From Muribaculaceae bacterium (GTDB lineage Bacteria > Bacteroidota > Bacteroidia > Bacteroidales > Muribaculaceae), in assembly GCA_022510405.1 (NCBI GenBank), contig JAFLTP010000009.1, positions 1 to 64,000 on the forward strand: a DNA stretch of 64,000 nt, in the 5' to 3' direction. The position numbers were made by a program, and so were the translations under genes. Under the pieces are notes generated by a model. It ran no database searches, was not told the origin of the DNA, and was given only the letters and a program-made list of their open reading frames with translations. This document shows positions 29,922 to 38,451 of this stretch, one piece after another (position 1 is the stretch's first letter; each line of letters opens with the position of its first letter).

Positions 29922-30631
29922 GTCAAGGCTGTTTATTTATAGTTCCAACACCTATCGGCAATTTGGAGGATATGACTTTTAGAGCAGTCAAGGTATTGAA
30001 AGAGGTGGATTTAATTTTGGCTGAAGATACCCGAACATCCGGAATTCTGTTGAAACATTACGACATTTCAACACCTATGAGGAGCCATCATAAATTTAAC
30101 GAACATGAATCTGCTCCCAAAATTGCTCAGAAAATTATAGAAGGAGAAAAGATTGCGTTAATTTCTGATGCCGGTACTCCCGGAATCTCTGATCCTGGCT
30201 TTTTTTTGGTCAGGGAATGTCGTAAGTTAGGAGCTGATGTCATTTGTCTCCCGGGTCCTACTGCTTTCGTGCCTGCTCTGGTCTCTTCCGGGCTGCCTTG
30301 TGATAAATTCGTCTTTGAAGGCTTTCTACCTCCTAAGAAAGGTAGGAATACAAGACTATCTCAACTATCGGAAGAGACAAGAACTATTATTATATATGAG
30401 TCGCCAAAAAGGTTACAACGCACATTAAAAGATCTCTCTCAATTTTTTGGGGAAGATCGACCTGCGGCTGTATGTAGAGAATTGTCTAAATTACATGAAA
30501 CGATAAATTTTTCTTCCTTAGGCCAACTTTATAACTATTATTCTGAAAACCAAGCTAAGGGTGAAATTGTTATAGTTGTAGCAGGAAATCAAATTCCTGG
30601 TAAAAACAAAAATAATAACAAGGATGATTAG
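29918..30631 (+). CDS. rsmI: 16S rRNA (cytidine(1402)-2'-O)-methyltransferase
   Basis: RsmI methylates the 2'-OH of C1402 in the ribosomal decoding centre, using S-adenosylmethionine. The 237-residue tetrapyrrole-methylase-fold protein opens with LFIVPTPIGNLEDMTFRAVK and contains LILAEDTRTSGILLKHY, LISDAGTPGISDPGFFLVRE, LPGPTAFVPALVSSGLP and FVFEGFLPPKKGRN, all RsmI hallmarks. The C-terminus is a little shorter than in E. coli, as usual in Bacteroidetes. It overlaps the upstream unknown gene by four bases. Confidence 0.96.
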   Translation: MSQGCLFIVPTPIGNLEDMTFRAVKVLKEVDLILAEDTRTSGILLKHYDISTPMRSHHKFNEHESAPKIAQKIIEGEKIALISDAGTPGISDPGFFLVRECRKLGADVICLPGPTAFVPALVSSGLPCDKFVFEGFLPPKKGRNTRLSQLSEETRTIIIYESPKRLQRTLKDLSQFFGEDRPAAVCRELSKLHETINFSSLGQLYNYYSENQAKGEIVIVVAGNQIPGKNKNNNKDD

Positions 30632-30656
30632 TTTTTAACCCTTTAATAGTTTAAAT

Positions 30657-31523
30657 ATGAAAAAAACCACGATTGCCCTTAGCGGTTTGACGCTTTTCCT
30701 TTTTGTTGCTTGTAACAATGGATATAAGGAAAAGGCTGAACAAGATTCTTTGAAGATTGCTGAACTTCAATCTAATTATCAAGAGGCTACCTCTTTCAAT
30801 GATTCTTTGATGCTGCTTATGGCAGATATCTATAATGGCCTTGACTCTATTAATATGCAGGAAGGACTTCTTTATAACACAAGCAATGGTGAACACGACC
30901 GTCGTGCCGAGGTTCGTCGTAATCTTTCTGCAATTAAGCAACGTCTGGCTAATAATCATGCTCTCCTCGCACAAATGGAAAAGAGAATGAAAGACTCGGG
31001 CAATCAGAATGCTGTCCTTACTAAAACCATTGAACAAATGAAACAACGTCTTGAACAACAAGACGAACATATAGTTTACTTGGAAAAACAATTGACTCTG
31101 GCTAATGATTCCATCGTCAATCTTAATAATCAGGTTGCTGCTACTGAACAACAAGTCCAGATTCAAACAGAAGCTAAGGATGCCGCTTTCAATGCTTATC
31201 AAGAGGCAGACATGCAATTGAATACTGTTTACTACGCTATGGGCACTAATAAAGAACTTAAGGAAAATGGTCTTCTCGAAAAGAAATTCCTCGGTCAGAC
31301 TAAGGTGCTTAAAGGCGATGTAAACGAAGCATACTTCACTAAAGCAGACAAGAGAACTCTTACCACCATTCCTACAGGTGCTAAGAAAATCAAGATTTGG
31401 ACAAATATGCCGGAAGGTTCATACGAAGAGGTTAGGAATCCAGACAACACAATTACTCTTAAAATTACAAATTCTCAAGAGTTCTGGAATTATACGGATT
31501 ATCTCGTAATTCAATTGAATTAA
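30657..31523 (+). CDS. coiled-coil lipoprotein, Cbp1 (collagen-binding) family-like
   Basis: Predicted lipoprotein of 288 residues; the signal ends in FVAC with the lipid Cys at about residue 19. Residues 20-180 are a long coiled coil rich in Glu, Gln, Asn and Leu, divided around residue 60 by a Gly/Asn region. The C-terminal about 100 residues (YYAMGTNKELKENGLLEKKF, then TIPTGAKKIKIWTNMPEGSY, and FWNYTDYLVIQLN) match the conserved C-terminus of Bacteroidales proteins annotated as Cbp1 family collagen-binding adhesins. The adhesin role comes from that annotation and is not demonstrable here. It is last in the dacB run and ends at a strong terminator. Confidence 0.78.
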   Translation: MKKTTIALSGLTLFLFVACNNGYKEKAEQDSLKIAELQSNYQEATSFNDSLMLLMADIYNGLDSINMQEGLLYNTSNGEHDRRAEVRRNLSAIKQRLANNHALLAQMEKRMKDSGNQNAVLTKTIEQMKQRLEQQDEHIVYLEKQLTLANDSIVNLNNQVAATEQQVQIQTEAKDAAFNAYQEADMQLNTVYYAMGTNKELKENGLLEKKFLGQTKVLKGDVNEAYFTKADKRTLTTIPTGAKKIKIWTNMPEGSYEEVRNPDNTITLKITNSQEFWNYTDYLVIQLN

Positions 31524-31545
31524 TTTCCATCAATAAAAATAATAA

Positions 31546-31587
31546 CGAAGGGCGTGCAAATCACATTTTTGTACGCCCTTCGAATTT
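31546..31587. terminator. strong bidirectional terminator
   Basis: CGAAGGGCGTGCAAA at 31546-31560 pairs with TTTGTACGCCCTTCG at 31568-31582 (one G-U), followed by AATTTTT. It lies between the convergent Cbp1-like and prfC genes. Confidence 0.9.
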
Positions 31588-31612
31588 TTAAATGCAGTTG
31601 AGATAACTTTTA

Positions 31613-33196
31613 TTAAAATTCACTCGAAAAATGAAACTTTATCTTCGGAAAATCATTTTGTGCCATTTGTAAAACGTAATTAGAGTCTGCCATGAAAACA
31701 TCTCTACCGTCTTTATCTGTTGCCATAAATTGATGTTTCCTTTTCTTAAAGGCTTCCAAGGCTTCCGCGTCTTCGCTTTCTATCCAGCAAGCCTTGTACA
31801 TACTCATTGGTTCCCATCTACACTGAGCCCCATACTCATGTAAGAGTCTGTATTGGATCACTTCAAATTGTAATTGTCCCACAGTCCCAATTATTTTCCT
31901 TCCATTGAACGAACTGGTAAATAATTGTGCCACTCCTTCATCCATCAATTGTTTGATGCCCTTGTCAAGTTGCTTTGACTTCATAGGATCAGCATTCTCT
32001 ATGTATTTGAACATCTCTGGCGAGAAGGAGGGTAAACCTTTGAAATGAATGTTTTCTCCCGATGTCAAGGTATCCCCTATCTTGAAGTTACCTGTGTCCG
32101 GTATACCCACTATATCCCCCGGATAAGCTTCTTCCACTATACTTTTTTTCTGGGCCATGAAAGCAGTTGGAGCCGCGAATTTCATTACTTTGTCGCTCCT
32201 CACGTGTTTATATCCTACATTTCTTTCAAATTTACCGGAACATACTTTCACAAATGCTATACACGACCTGTGGTTAGGATCCATGTTTGCATGTATTTTA
32301 AATACGAATCCTGAAAATCCATCCTCTTCAGGTTTTACTGTCCTTTCTTCAGCGTTGATAGGTTTTGGGGATGGAGCGATCTTTACAAAACAGTCCAATA
32401 ATTCTTTTACTCCGAAAGTATTCAGAGCTGAACCGAAAAATACCGGAGCAACCTTCCCTTCCAAATAATCTTCTACATTGAATTCCGGATAAACTCCATC
32501 TATTAATTCTATGTCCTCTCTTAGTTTGTCGGCATCTGCTTTCCCCACCAACTCGTCTACGAGTGGACTGTTTACGTCGTCTATCTCTACCCTCTCGCTT
32601 ATGGTTTGTTTCGATGGCGTGAACAAATCTAGTCCATGTTCATAAAGGTTATAGACTCCCTTGAATTTCGCACCTATATTTATGGGCCATGATAATGGCA
32701 CTACTTTTATCTTCAATTCGTTTTCAAGTTCGTCAAGTATATCGAATGGATCCCTTCCTTCTCTGTCCAATTTGTTGACAAAGATGATAACAGGTGTATT
32801 TCGCATTCTGCACACTTCCATAAGTCTCCTGGTCTGGGTCTCTACTCCCTTAGCTACATCCACAACTATTATTACGGAATCAACAGCCGTCAAGGTCCTA
32901 AAAGTATCCTCTGCGAAGTCTTGGTGACCCGGTGTGTCAAGGATGTTTATTTTATAACCGTCATAATCGAAACCCATTACGGAAGTCGCTACTGAGATAC
33001 CTCTCTGTTTTTCTATTTCCATCCAGTCTGAGGTTGCTGTCTTCTTTATCTTGTTACTTTTCACAGCCCCTGCCACATGAATAGCGCCCCCGAATAGCAA
33101 AAGTTTCTCTGTTAATGTCGTTTTCCCGGCATCAGGATGCGATATAATCGCAAACGTCCTTCTTTTCTTTATCTCTTTTATTATTTCTTCACTCAT
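31613..33196 (-). CDS. prfC: peptide chain release factor 3
   Basis: RF3 is a translational GTPase that recycles RF1/RF2 from ribosomes after termination. The 527-residue protein has G1 HPDAGKTT at residues 20-27, the G2 region with RGISV, G3 DTPGHQDF, G4 NKLD, and the RF3-specific C-terminal sequence [20 protein letters not shown] and [20 protein letters not shown]. Length and ends are normal. It converges on the Cbp1-like gene and shares its terminator. The next gene on the same strand (DUF4924) lies about 96 bases upstream with no clear signal between. Confidence 0.96.
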   Translation of the reverse strand: MSEEIIKEIKKRRTFAIISHPDAGKTTLTEKLLLFGGAIHVAGAVKSNKIKKTATSDWMEIEKQRGISVATSVMGFDYDGYKINILDTPGHQDFAEDTFRTLTAVDSVIIVVDVAKGVETQTRRLMEVCRMRNTPVIIFVNKLDREGRDPFDILDELENELKIKVVPLSWPINIGAKFKGVYNLYEHGLDLFTPSKQTISERVEIDDVNSPLVDELVGKADADKLREDIELIDGVYPEFNVEDYLEGKVAPVFFGSALNTFGVKELLDCFVKIAPSPKPINAEERTVKPEEDGFSGFVFKIHANMDPNHRSCIAFVKVCSGKFERNVGYKHVRSDKVMKFAAPTAFMAQKKSIVEEAYPGDIVGIPDTGNFKIGDTLTSGENIHFKGLPSFSPEMFKYIENADPMKSKQLDKGIKQLMDEGVAQLFTSSFNGRKIIGTVGQLQFEVIQYRLLHEYGAQCRWEPMSMYKACWIESEDAEALEAFKKRKHQFMATDKDGRDVFMADSNYVLQMAQNDFPKIKFHFSSEF

Positions 33197-33292
33197 CTTT
33201 TCTCTTATTCAACAAGATTTTAAGCTCTATGTTTAGGTGTGAATATACTTAATATCTCTACTATTTTCACCTAAAACTTATGGTTTAAATCT

Positions 33293-33838
33293 TTAAACAC
33301 TCAACTCATTCTCATAATCCTTCTTATAATACATCGACAGAACCGCAAGAAATTTCGACACCTGGGCCACTGCCTTAGAAGTCTCTTCTGATATCTCCTT
33401 CCCTTGAAGACGGAGCAACAATATTCCGTACAAGGCGTTGAAACATGTCTCGATTTCTCCAGACTTATTGTCTCCCGATTTGGCTCGTAATTCTACTATA
33501 ATAGGCAACGTATGATAAAACTGTGCTGAATAGGTAGCAAATTTTGGATCATTTAATAATTGCCGGTGCAAATCATCCAATTGGATTATCACATTTTTAT
33601 TAATCTGTAGGTGACCTTTTTCTACAACTCCCTCTCTTCGCATCATGTCTATAAGAGATTCATACCAATCTCTCATTTCTTTGCGCTGTTGATCAGTCAA
33701 GTCTTTATATTGGTCTATAATCGTGGTCTGTATCTTATCAATATCAAGTAGATTTGCTCTGATCAAATCTTCTATCTGCCACATATATAACAGATATTCA
33801 GCTATATTCTCTTTCTTCTTTACTGATGCCGTTATCAT
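33293..33838 (-). CDS. DUF4924 family protein
   Basis: A 181-residue Bacteroidetes-specific DUF4924 protein. It appears almost entirely alpha-helical (NIAEYLLYMWQIEDLIRANL, then LTDQQRKEMRDWYESLIDMM, later HTLPIIVELRAKSG and a helical C-terminus). No signal peptide, membrane segment or catalytic motif is seen, so it is expected in the cytoplasm. Function is unknown for the family. It lies between rlmD and prfC on the same strand, 46 bases after rlmD ends in transcription order, so co-transcription with rlmD is plausible. Confidence 0.85.
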   Translation of the reverse strand: MITASVKKKENIAEYLLYMWQIEDLIRANLLDIDKIQTTIIDQYKDLTDQQRKEMRDWYESLIDMMRREGVVEKGHLQINKNVIIQLDDLHRQLLNDPKFATYSAQFYHTLPIIVELRAKSGDNKSGEIETCFNALYGILLLRLQGKEISEETSKAVAQVSKFLAVLSMYYKKDYENELSV

Positions 33839-33884
33839 TCTCTTTAATATTTTAATTATGTAGAAAAAATAGATTTATGCTGTG

Positions 33885-35348
33885 TTAATTAAGTTCTCTA
33901 ATCTTCTCTAATTTCACAACATTCTCAACATGATGCGTATGAGGAAACATATCAATAGGTTGTATCCTGGTCACTTTATACTTCTCTGCCAATAATGTCA
34001 AGTCTCTGGCTTGTGTAGCCGGATTGCAACTAACATAAACTATGGTTGCAGGTGAAGTTTCAAGTATCACTTTAATTACATCCTCATGCATACCGGCTCT
34101 CGGAGGGTCTACTATCATTATATCCGGCTTTCCATGTTTTGTGATAAAGTCGGATTTTAGAACATCTTTCATATCACCGGCATAAAATTCAGTGTTCTTG
34201 ATACTATTGATCTCTGAATTTATTTTCGCATCTTTTATAGCATCTTCTACATATTCTATGCCAATTACTTTTGAAGCGTTCCTCGCCACATAATTGGCGA
34301 TAGTGCCTGCTCCTGTGTATAAATCATAAACCAAGGGTTTGTCATCTTTACCTTCATTCCCTTTTAATCCGGCAAACTGGGCTGCGGTCTCATATAGTTT
34401 TTCGGCTTGTCTCGAATTGGTCTGGTAAAAACTCTTGGCACTGATTCTAAATTTCAAATCCCCCATCTTTTCTTCTATATATCCCGGTCCTAAAAAGATG
34501 TGTATTTCTTGATCTCCTATCGAATCATTCAATTTTAGATTTATCACATATACTAATGTGGTGATTTCCGGAAAGGATTGGATTATATCACTCATTAATG
34601 ATTCCATTTTCTCTCTGTCTTCCTCTCCGAAGGTTAGGCATACCATTAACTCGCCACTCAATGTGGGTCTTATCATTAAAGTTCGCAACAATCCTCGGTT
34701 TTCTTTTATATCATAGAAGGAATAATTCCTTTCCAAGGCATATTGGTAAATGTAATTTCTAATTCTATTGCCAATGTTATCTTGCAAATAACATTCATTT
34801 ATCTGCAAAACTTTGTCGAATGATCCCGGGATATGGAAACCTAATGCATTGTTTTCTTCTGAACGTTCCACTTCTCCCCTAATCTCTTCCCAACTTTTCC
34901 ACCTCTTGTTTGAAAAAGTATACTCCATTTTATTCCTATAGTTCCAGATATTGGCCGATCCTAAGGTCATAGGAACTTCAGGTATTTCTATCTTTCCTAT
35001 TCGGACTAAAGCGTCTTCCACTTGCTGACGCTTGAATCTTAATTGTTCCTCATATGGGATATGTTGCCATTTGCATCCTCCACATACTCCAAAATATTCA
35101 CATCTCGGATGAATACGTATTGGCGAAGGTTTATTTACTCTTATTATATGTGCCTCTGCATAACTGTGCTTCTTCTTGTCGATCTTTACGTCTACAACGT
35201 CACCGGGAGCTCCGTAAGGAATAAATACAACTATGGGTGTCTCATCTGTTTCTTTTAGCTTGATTTTTGCCAAGGATTTTCCCTCTGCTGCAATTCCAGT
35301 TATCTCTACATTCTCTATTATGGGGAGTTCTTTCCTTTTTCTTGCCAT
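33885..35348 (-). CDS. rlmD: 23S rRNA (uracil-5)-methyltransferase RlmD/RumA-type
   Basis: SAM-dependent methyltransferase that forms 5-methyluridine in RNA, TrmA/RlmD superfamily (487 residues). An N-terminal TRAM domain (about 10-72) precedes a cysteine cluster for a [4Fe-4S] centre (C83, C89, C92 in CEYFGVCGGCKWQH, plus a later Cys in NECYLQ). The Rossmann methyltransferase domain has VYDLYTGAGTIANYVA, IMIVDPPRAGMHEDV and the catalytic-Cys motif YVSCNPATQARDL. Bacteroidetes often carry several paralogues, so the exact uridine is not certain. It diverges from ppdK. Confidence 0.9.
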   Translation of the reverse strand: MARKRKELPIIENVEITGIAAEGKSLAKIKLKETDETPIVVFIPYGAPGDVVDVKIDKKKHSYAEAHIIRVNKPSPIRIHPRCEYFGVCGGCKWQHIPYEEQLRFKRQQVEDALVRIGKIEIPEVPMTLGSANIWNYRNKMEYTFSNKRWKSWEEIRGEVERSEENNALGFHIPGSFDKVLQINECYLQDNIGNRIRNYIYQYALERNYSFYDIKENRGLLRTLMIRPTLSGELMVCLTFGEEDREKMESLMSDIIQSFPEITTLVYVINLKLNDSIGDQEIHIFLGPGYIEEKMGDLKFRISAKSFYQTNSRQAEKLYETAAQFAGLKGNEGKDDKPLVYDLYTGAGTIANYVARNASKVIGIEYVEDAIKDAKINSEINSIKNTEFYAGDMKDVLKSDFITKHGKPDIMIVDPPRAGMHEDVIKVILETSPATIVYVSCNPATQARDLTLLAEKYKVTRIQPIDMFPHTHHVENVVKLEKIRELN

Positions 35349-35398
35349 TTTATTTAGTTTTCCATTGCAAATTTACTGAATTCTAAGAAATTTTTAGG

Positions 35399-35406
35399 TA
35401 ATTTTG
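35399..35406 (+). promoter_or_regulatory. -7 box before ppdK
   Basis: TAATTTTG, matching TAnnTTTG, 73 bases before the ppdK ATG. No well-placed TTTG -33 element is seen. On the other strand TAAATTTG at 35375-35368 is a candidate -7 box for rlmD. Confidence 0.4.
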
Positions 35407-35479
35407 CAATTGCGGGTGCATCTTATGCTCCTTCATGCTTAATACGAACGAAAAACCTTAATTCAAATTAATATTTCCA

Positions 35480-38197
35480 ATGGCTAAAGCGATTTATACG
35501 TTCGGCGATGGTAAGGCCGAAGGTAATGCCGGGATGAGAAATCTTCTCGGTGGTAAGGGTGCTAACTTGGCAGAGATGAATCTTCTCGGTATGCCGGTTC
35601 CTCCAGGTTTTACAATCACTACTGAAATTTGTAATGAATATACTCAATGGGGTAGAGACAAAATAGTTAAAGATATTACCCCTGAGGTGAAAGAAGCTAT
35701 CAAGCATGTCGAAAAACTCACAGGTAAGAATTTCGACGACCCTTCTAATCCTCTTCTTGTTTCTGTTCGCTCTGGTGCCCGTGCTTCTATGCCCGGTATG
35801 ATGGATACTGTTCTCAACCTTGGTATGAATGATGCAACTGTCGCCACTATGGCTGAAAAAAGCGGTAATCCCCGTTTCGCATGGGATAGCTACCGTCGTT
35901 TCGTACAAATGTATGGTGACGTGGTTCTCGGTATGAAACCGAAAAGCAAAAATGATGAGGATCCTTTCGAAGTAATCATCGACAGAATGAAAGAGGCTAA
36001 GGGAGTAAAACTCGATACCGAACTCGATGTTGAAGACCTTAAACTTCTTGTTACTCAATTCAAACAGGCTGTACTCGAATACACCGGTAAAGAGTTCCCG
36101 GAATCTGCTTGGGAACAACTCTGGGGCGGTATTTGTGCTGTTTTTGATAGCTGGATGAATGAACGTGCTATCCTTTATCGTCGTATGAACCAGATTCCGG
36201 AAGAATGGGGTACTGCTGTTAACGTTCAGGCAATGGTTTACGGTAACATGGGTGACAACTCCGCTACAGGTGTGGCATTTAGCCGTGACGCAGCTACTGG
36301 TGAAAATATTTTCAATGGTGAATATCTGATCAATGCGCAAGGTGAAGACGTTGTAGCCGGTATCCGTACTCCTCAACAGATCACTATCGAAGGTTCTCGC
36401 CGTTGGGCTGCTCTCCAGGGAATCTCTGAAGATGTACGTAAAGCCAAATATCCTTCTCTCGAAGAATCTATGCCAGATTGTGCTGCTGAATTGATAGCAA
36501 TCGCACATAAACTTGAGGATTATTATAAGGATATGCAGGATATGGAGTTCACTATACAAGATGGTAAACTCTGGATGCTCCAAACTCGTAACGGTAAACG
36601 TACAGGTGCCGCTATGGTGCGTATCGCCATGGATCTTCTCCGTGAAGGTATGATCGATGAAAAGACTGTGCTCCTTCGTATGGAACCCCAGAAACTTGAT
36701 GAACTCCTTCACCCGGTATTCGATAAATCAGATATTAAGAAAGCAACGGTCGTTGCCAAGGGTCTCCCCGCTTCCCCGGGTGCAGCTGCAGGTCAGATTG
36801 TATTCCAGGCTGACGATGCAGAGGCTTGGGCAGAAAAGAAAAAGAAAGTTGTTCTCGTCCGAATCGAGACTTCTCCTGAAGACCTCCGTGGTATGGCTGT
36901 AGCTCAAGGTATTCTTACTATGCGTGGCGGTATGACTTCTCACGCAGCTGTAGTTGCGCGTGGTATGGGTAAATGCTGTGTTTCAGGTGCTGGCGACATC
37001 AAAGTAGACTATAAAGAAAAAACAGTAGAAATGGGTGGAAAGGTTTACCATGAAGGTGACTGGATTTCACTCAATGGCTCTACCGGTGAAGTTTACAACG
37101 GTCAGGTTCCTACTCGTGAACCGGAACTCGATGGTGACTTTGGAGCTATCATGAAACTTTCTGATAAGTTTGCCAAAACTTACGTTCGTACAAATGCTGA
37201 CACTCCGCGTGACGCTAAACAGGCTCGTCACTTCGGTGCACAAGGTATCGGTCTTTGCCGCACTGAACATATGTTCTTCGAAGGCGACCGTATCAAGGCC
37301 GTTCGCGAAATGATTCTTGCTTCTGATGAAAAAGGTCGTCGTGAAGCTCTTAAGAAACTCCTTCCCATTCAGCGTGGTGACTTCGAAGGTATTTTCGAGG
37401 CTATGGATGGTTTCGGTGTTACTATCCGTCTTCTCGATCCACCGTTGCATGAATTCGTTCCTCATCAGACTGCTACTCAAAAAGAACTCGCTGACGAAAT
37501 GGGACTCACTCTCGCCGAAGTTAAGGCTAAGGTTGATGAACTTGAAGAATTCAATCCAATGTTGGGCCATCGTGGTTGCCGTCTCGGTATCACTTATCCC
37601 GAAATCACAGAAATGCAGACTCGTGCTATAATCGAGGCCGCTCTTGCTTGTAAGGCAAAAGGCGTGAAAGTGGAACCCGAAATCATGGTGCCTCTTGTTG
37701 GTACTCTCAAGGAACTTCAAAATCAGGCAGACGTTATCAACACAACTGCTGCTAAGGTATTCGAAGAAAAAGGTGATTCAATCCGTTACAAAGTTGGTAC
37801 TATGATTGAAGTGCCTCGTGCTGCCCTCACAGCTAATAAGATTGCTGAGGTGGCTGACTTCTTCTCATTCGGTACTAATGACCTCACTCAGATGACTTTC
37901 GGTTATTCTCGTGACGATGCACCTAAATTCCTCAAATTCTATAAGGAACACGGAATCATCAAGGTAGATCCGTTCGAAGTGCTTGACCAGGAAGGCGTGG
38001 GCCAACTCGTTGAAATGGGTGTCAAGAAAGGTCGTGCTACTAACCCGGACCTTAAAGTAGGTATCTGTGGTGAACATGGTGGAGAACCTTCAAGTGTTAA
38101 GTTCTGTGCTAAACTCGGTATGAACTACGTATCATGTTCTCCCTACCGTGTGCCTATCGCTCGAGTAGCAGCCGCCCAGGCTGCCATAGAGGACTGA
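35480..38197 (+). CDS. ppdK: pyruvate, phosphate dikinase
   Basis: PPDK reversibly converts pyruvate, ATP and phosphate to phosphoenolpyruvate, AMP and diphosphate, and in Bacteroidales works in pyrophosphate-linked glycolysis. The 905-residue protein has the ATP-grasp domain (GGKGANLAEMNLLGMPVPPG, SVRSGARASMPGMMDTVLNL), the swivelling phosphohistidine domain with GGMTSHAAVVARGMG (catalytic His488) and the PEP-binding barrel (GLCRTEHMF, LEEFNPMLGHRGCRLGI, GICGEHGGEPSS). Codon use is strongly biased to CGT, GGT and CTC, as expected for a highly expressed host gene, and contrasts with the integrase gene that follows. The gene looks intact to its stop; the prophage boundary lies just after. Confidence 0.98.
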   Translation: MAKAIYTFGDGKAEGNAGMRNLLGGKGANLAEMNLLGMPVPPGFTITTEICNEYTQWGRDKIVKDITPEVKEAIKHVEKLTGKNFDDPSNPLLVSVRSGARASMPGMMDTVLNLGMNDATVATMAEKSGNPRFAWDSYRRFVQMYGDVVLGMKPKSKNDEDPFEVIIDRMKEAKGVKLDTELDVEDLKLLVTQFKQAVLEYTGKEFPESAWEQLWGGICAVFDSWMNERAILYRRMNQIPEEWGTAVNVQAMVYGNMGDNSATGVAFSRDAATGENIFNGEYLINAQGEDVVAGIRTPQQITIEGSRRWAALQGISEDVRKAKYPSLEESMPDCAAELIAIAHKLEDYYKDMQDMEFTIQDGKLWMLQTRNGKRTGAAMVRIAMDLLREGMIDEKTVLLRMEPQKLDELLHPVFDKSDIKKATVVAKGLPASPGAAAGQIVFQADDAEAWAEKKKKVVLVRIETSPEDLRGMAVAQGILTMRGGMTSHAAVVARGMGKCCVSGAGDIKVDYKEKTVEMGGKVYHEGDWISLNGSTGEVYNGQVPTREPELDGDFGAIMKLSDKFAKTYVRTNADTPRDAKQARHFGAQGIGLCRTEHMFFEGDRIKAVREMILASDEKGRREALKKLLPIQRGDFEGIFEAMDGFGVTIRLLDPPLHEFVPHQTATQKELADEMGLTLAEVKAKVDELEEFNPMLGHRGCRLGITYPEITEMQTRAIIEAALACKAKGVKVEPEIMVPLVGTLKELQNQADVINTTAAKVFEEKGDSIRYKVGTMIEVPRAALTANKIAEVADFFSFGTNDLTQMTFGYSRDDAPKFLKFYKEHGIIKVDPFEVLDQEGVGQLVEMGVKKGRATNPDLKVGICGEHGGEPSSVKFCAKLGMNYVSCSPYRVPIARVAAAQAAIED

Positions 38198-38221
38198 GAG
38201 AATTATAAAGATTAATAGAGA

Positions 38222-38264
38222 GTTAGGCGATAACTTCCCGAAATAAAGGGGGTTATCGCCTAAC
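38222..38264. repeat. perfect 13-bp dyad at the ppdK/prophage junction
   Basis: GTTAGGCGATAAC at 38222-38234 and its exact reverse complement at 38252-38264. With two wobble pairs and a further CCC/GGG the stem can extend inward to about 18 pairs around an 8-base loop. No T run follows, so it is a poor intrinsic terminator. Its place 24 bases after ppdK and 190 bases before the integrase makes it a candidate attachment-site core, or the remaining ppdK terminator. Confidence 0.7.
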
Positions 38265-38321
38265 GTAGTCTTAAGGGGATAGTTCATTTGGTAACGGTTT
38301 GTTTGTACAAATGAAAGCAAA

Positions 38322-38381
38322 TGTTTACAAGTTGTTGTATGATTTTTATGGGCTGTGTTTACAAGTTGTTTACAATTGTAA
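38322..38381. repeat. 15-bp direct repeats and palindrome upstream of the integrase
   Basis: TGTTTACAAGTTGTT occurs at 38322-38336 and 38356-38370, 34 bases apart start to start (about three helical turns). The palindrome TTACAATTGTAA at 38370-38381 adjoins the second copy. These resemble arm-type integrase-binding sites or an operator; they lie 70-130 bases before the integrase ATG. Confidence 0.75.
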
Positions 38382-38451
38382 TCAGCAGAAATATAGAAAG
38401 ATATATTTAAATTTTCTTTAAAGTAGGAATAATAACGGGACGTAATGTAAG

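Noticed and set aside
35468..36712. 414-residue antisense ORF over ppdK
   Set aside because: It is the mirror of highly biased ppdK codons (Thr/Phe/His-rich), a known artefact in highly expressed genes.
38198..38451. tRNA gene as integration target
   Set aside because: No cloverleaf or tRNA consensus found; the dyad here is a simple hairpin.
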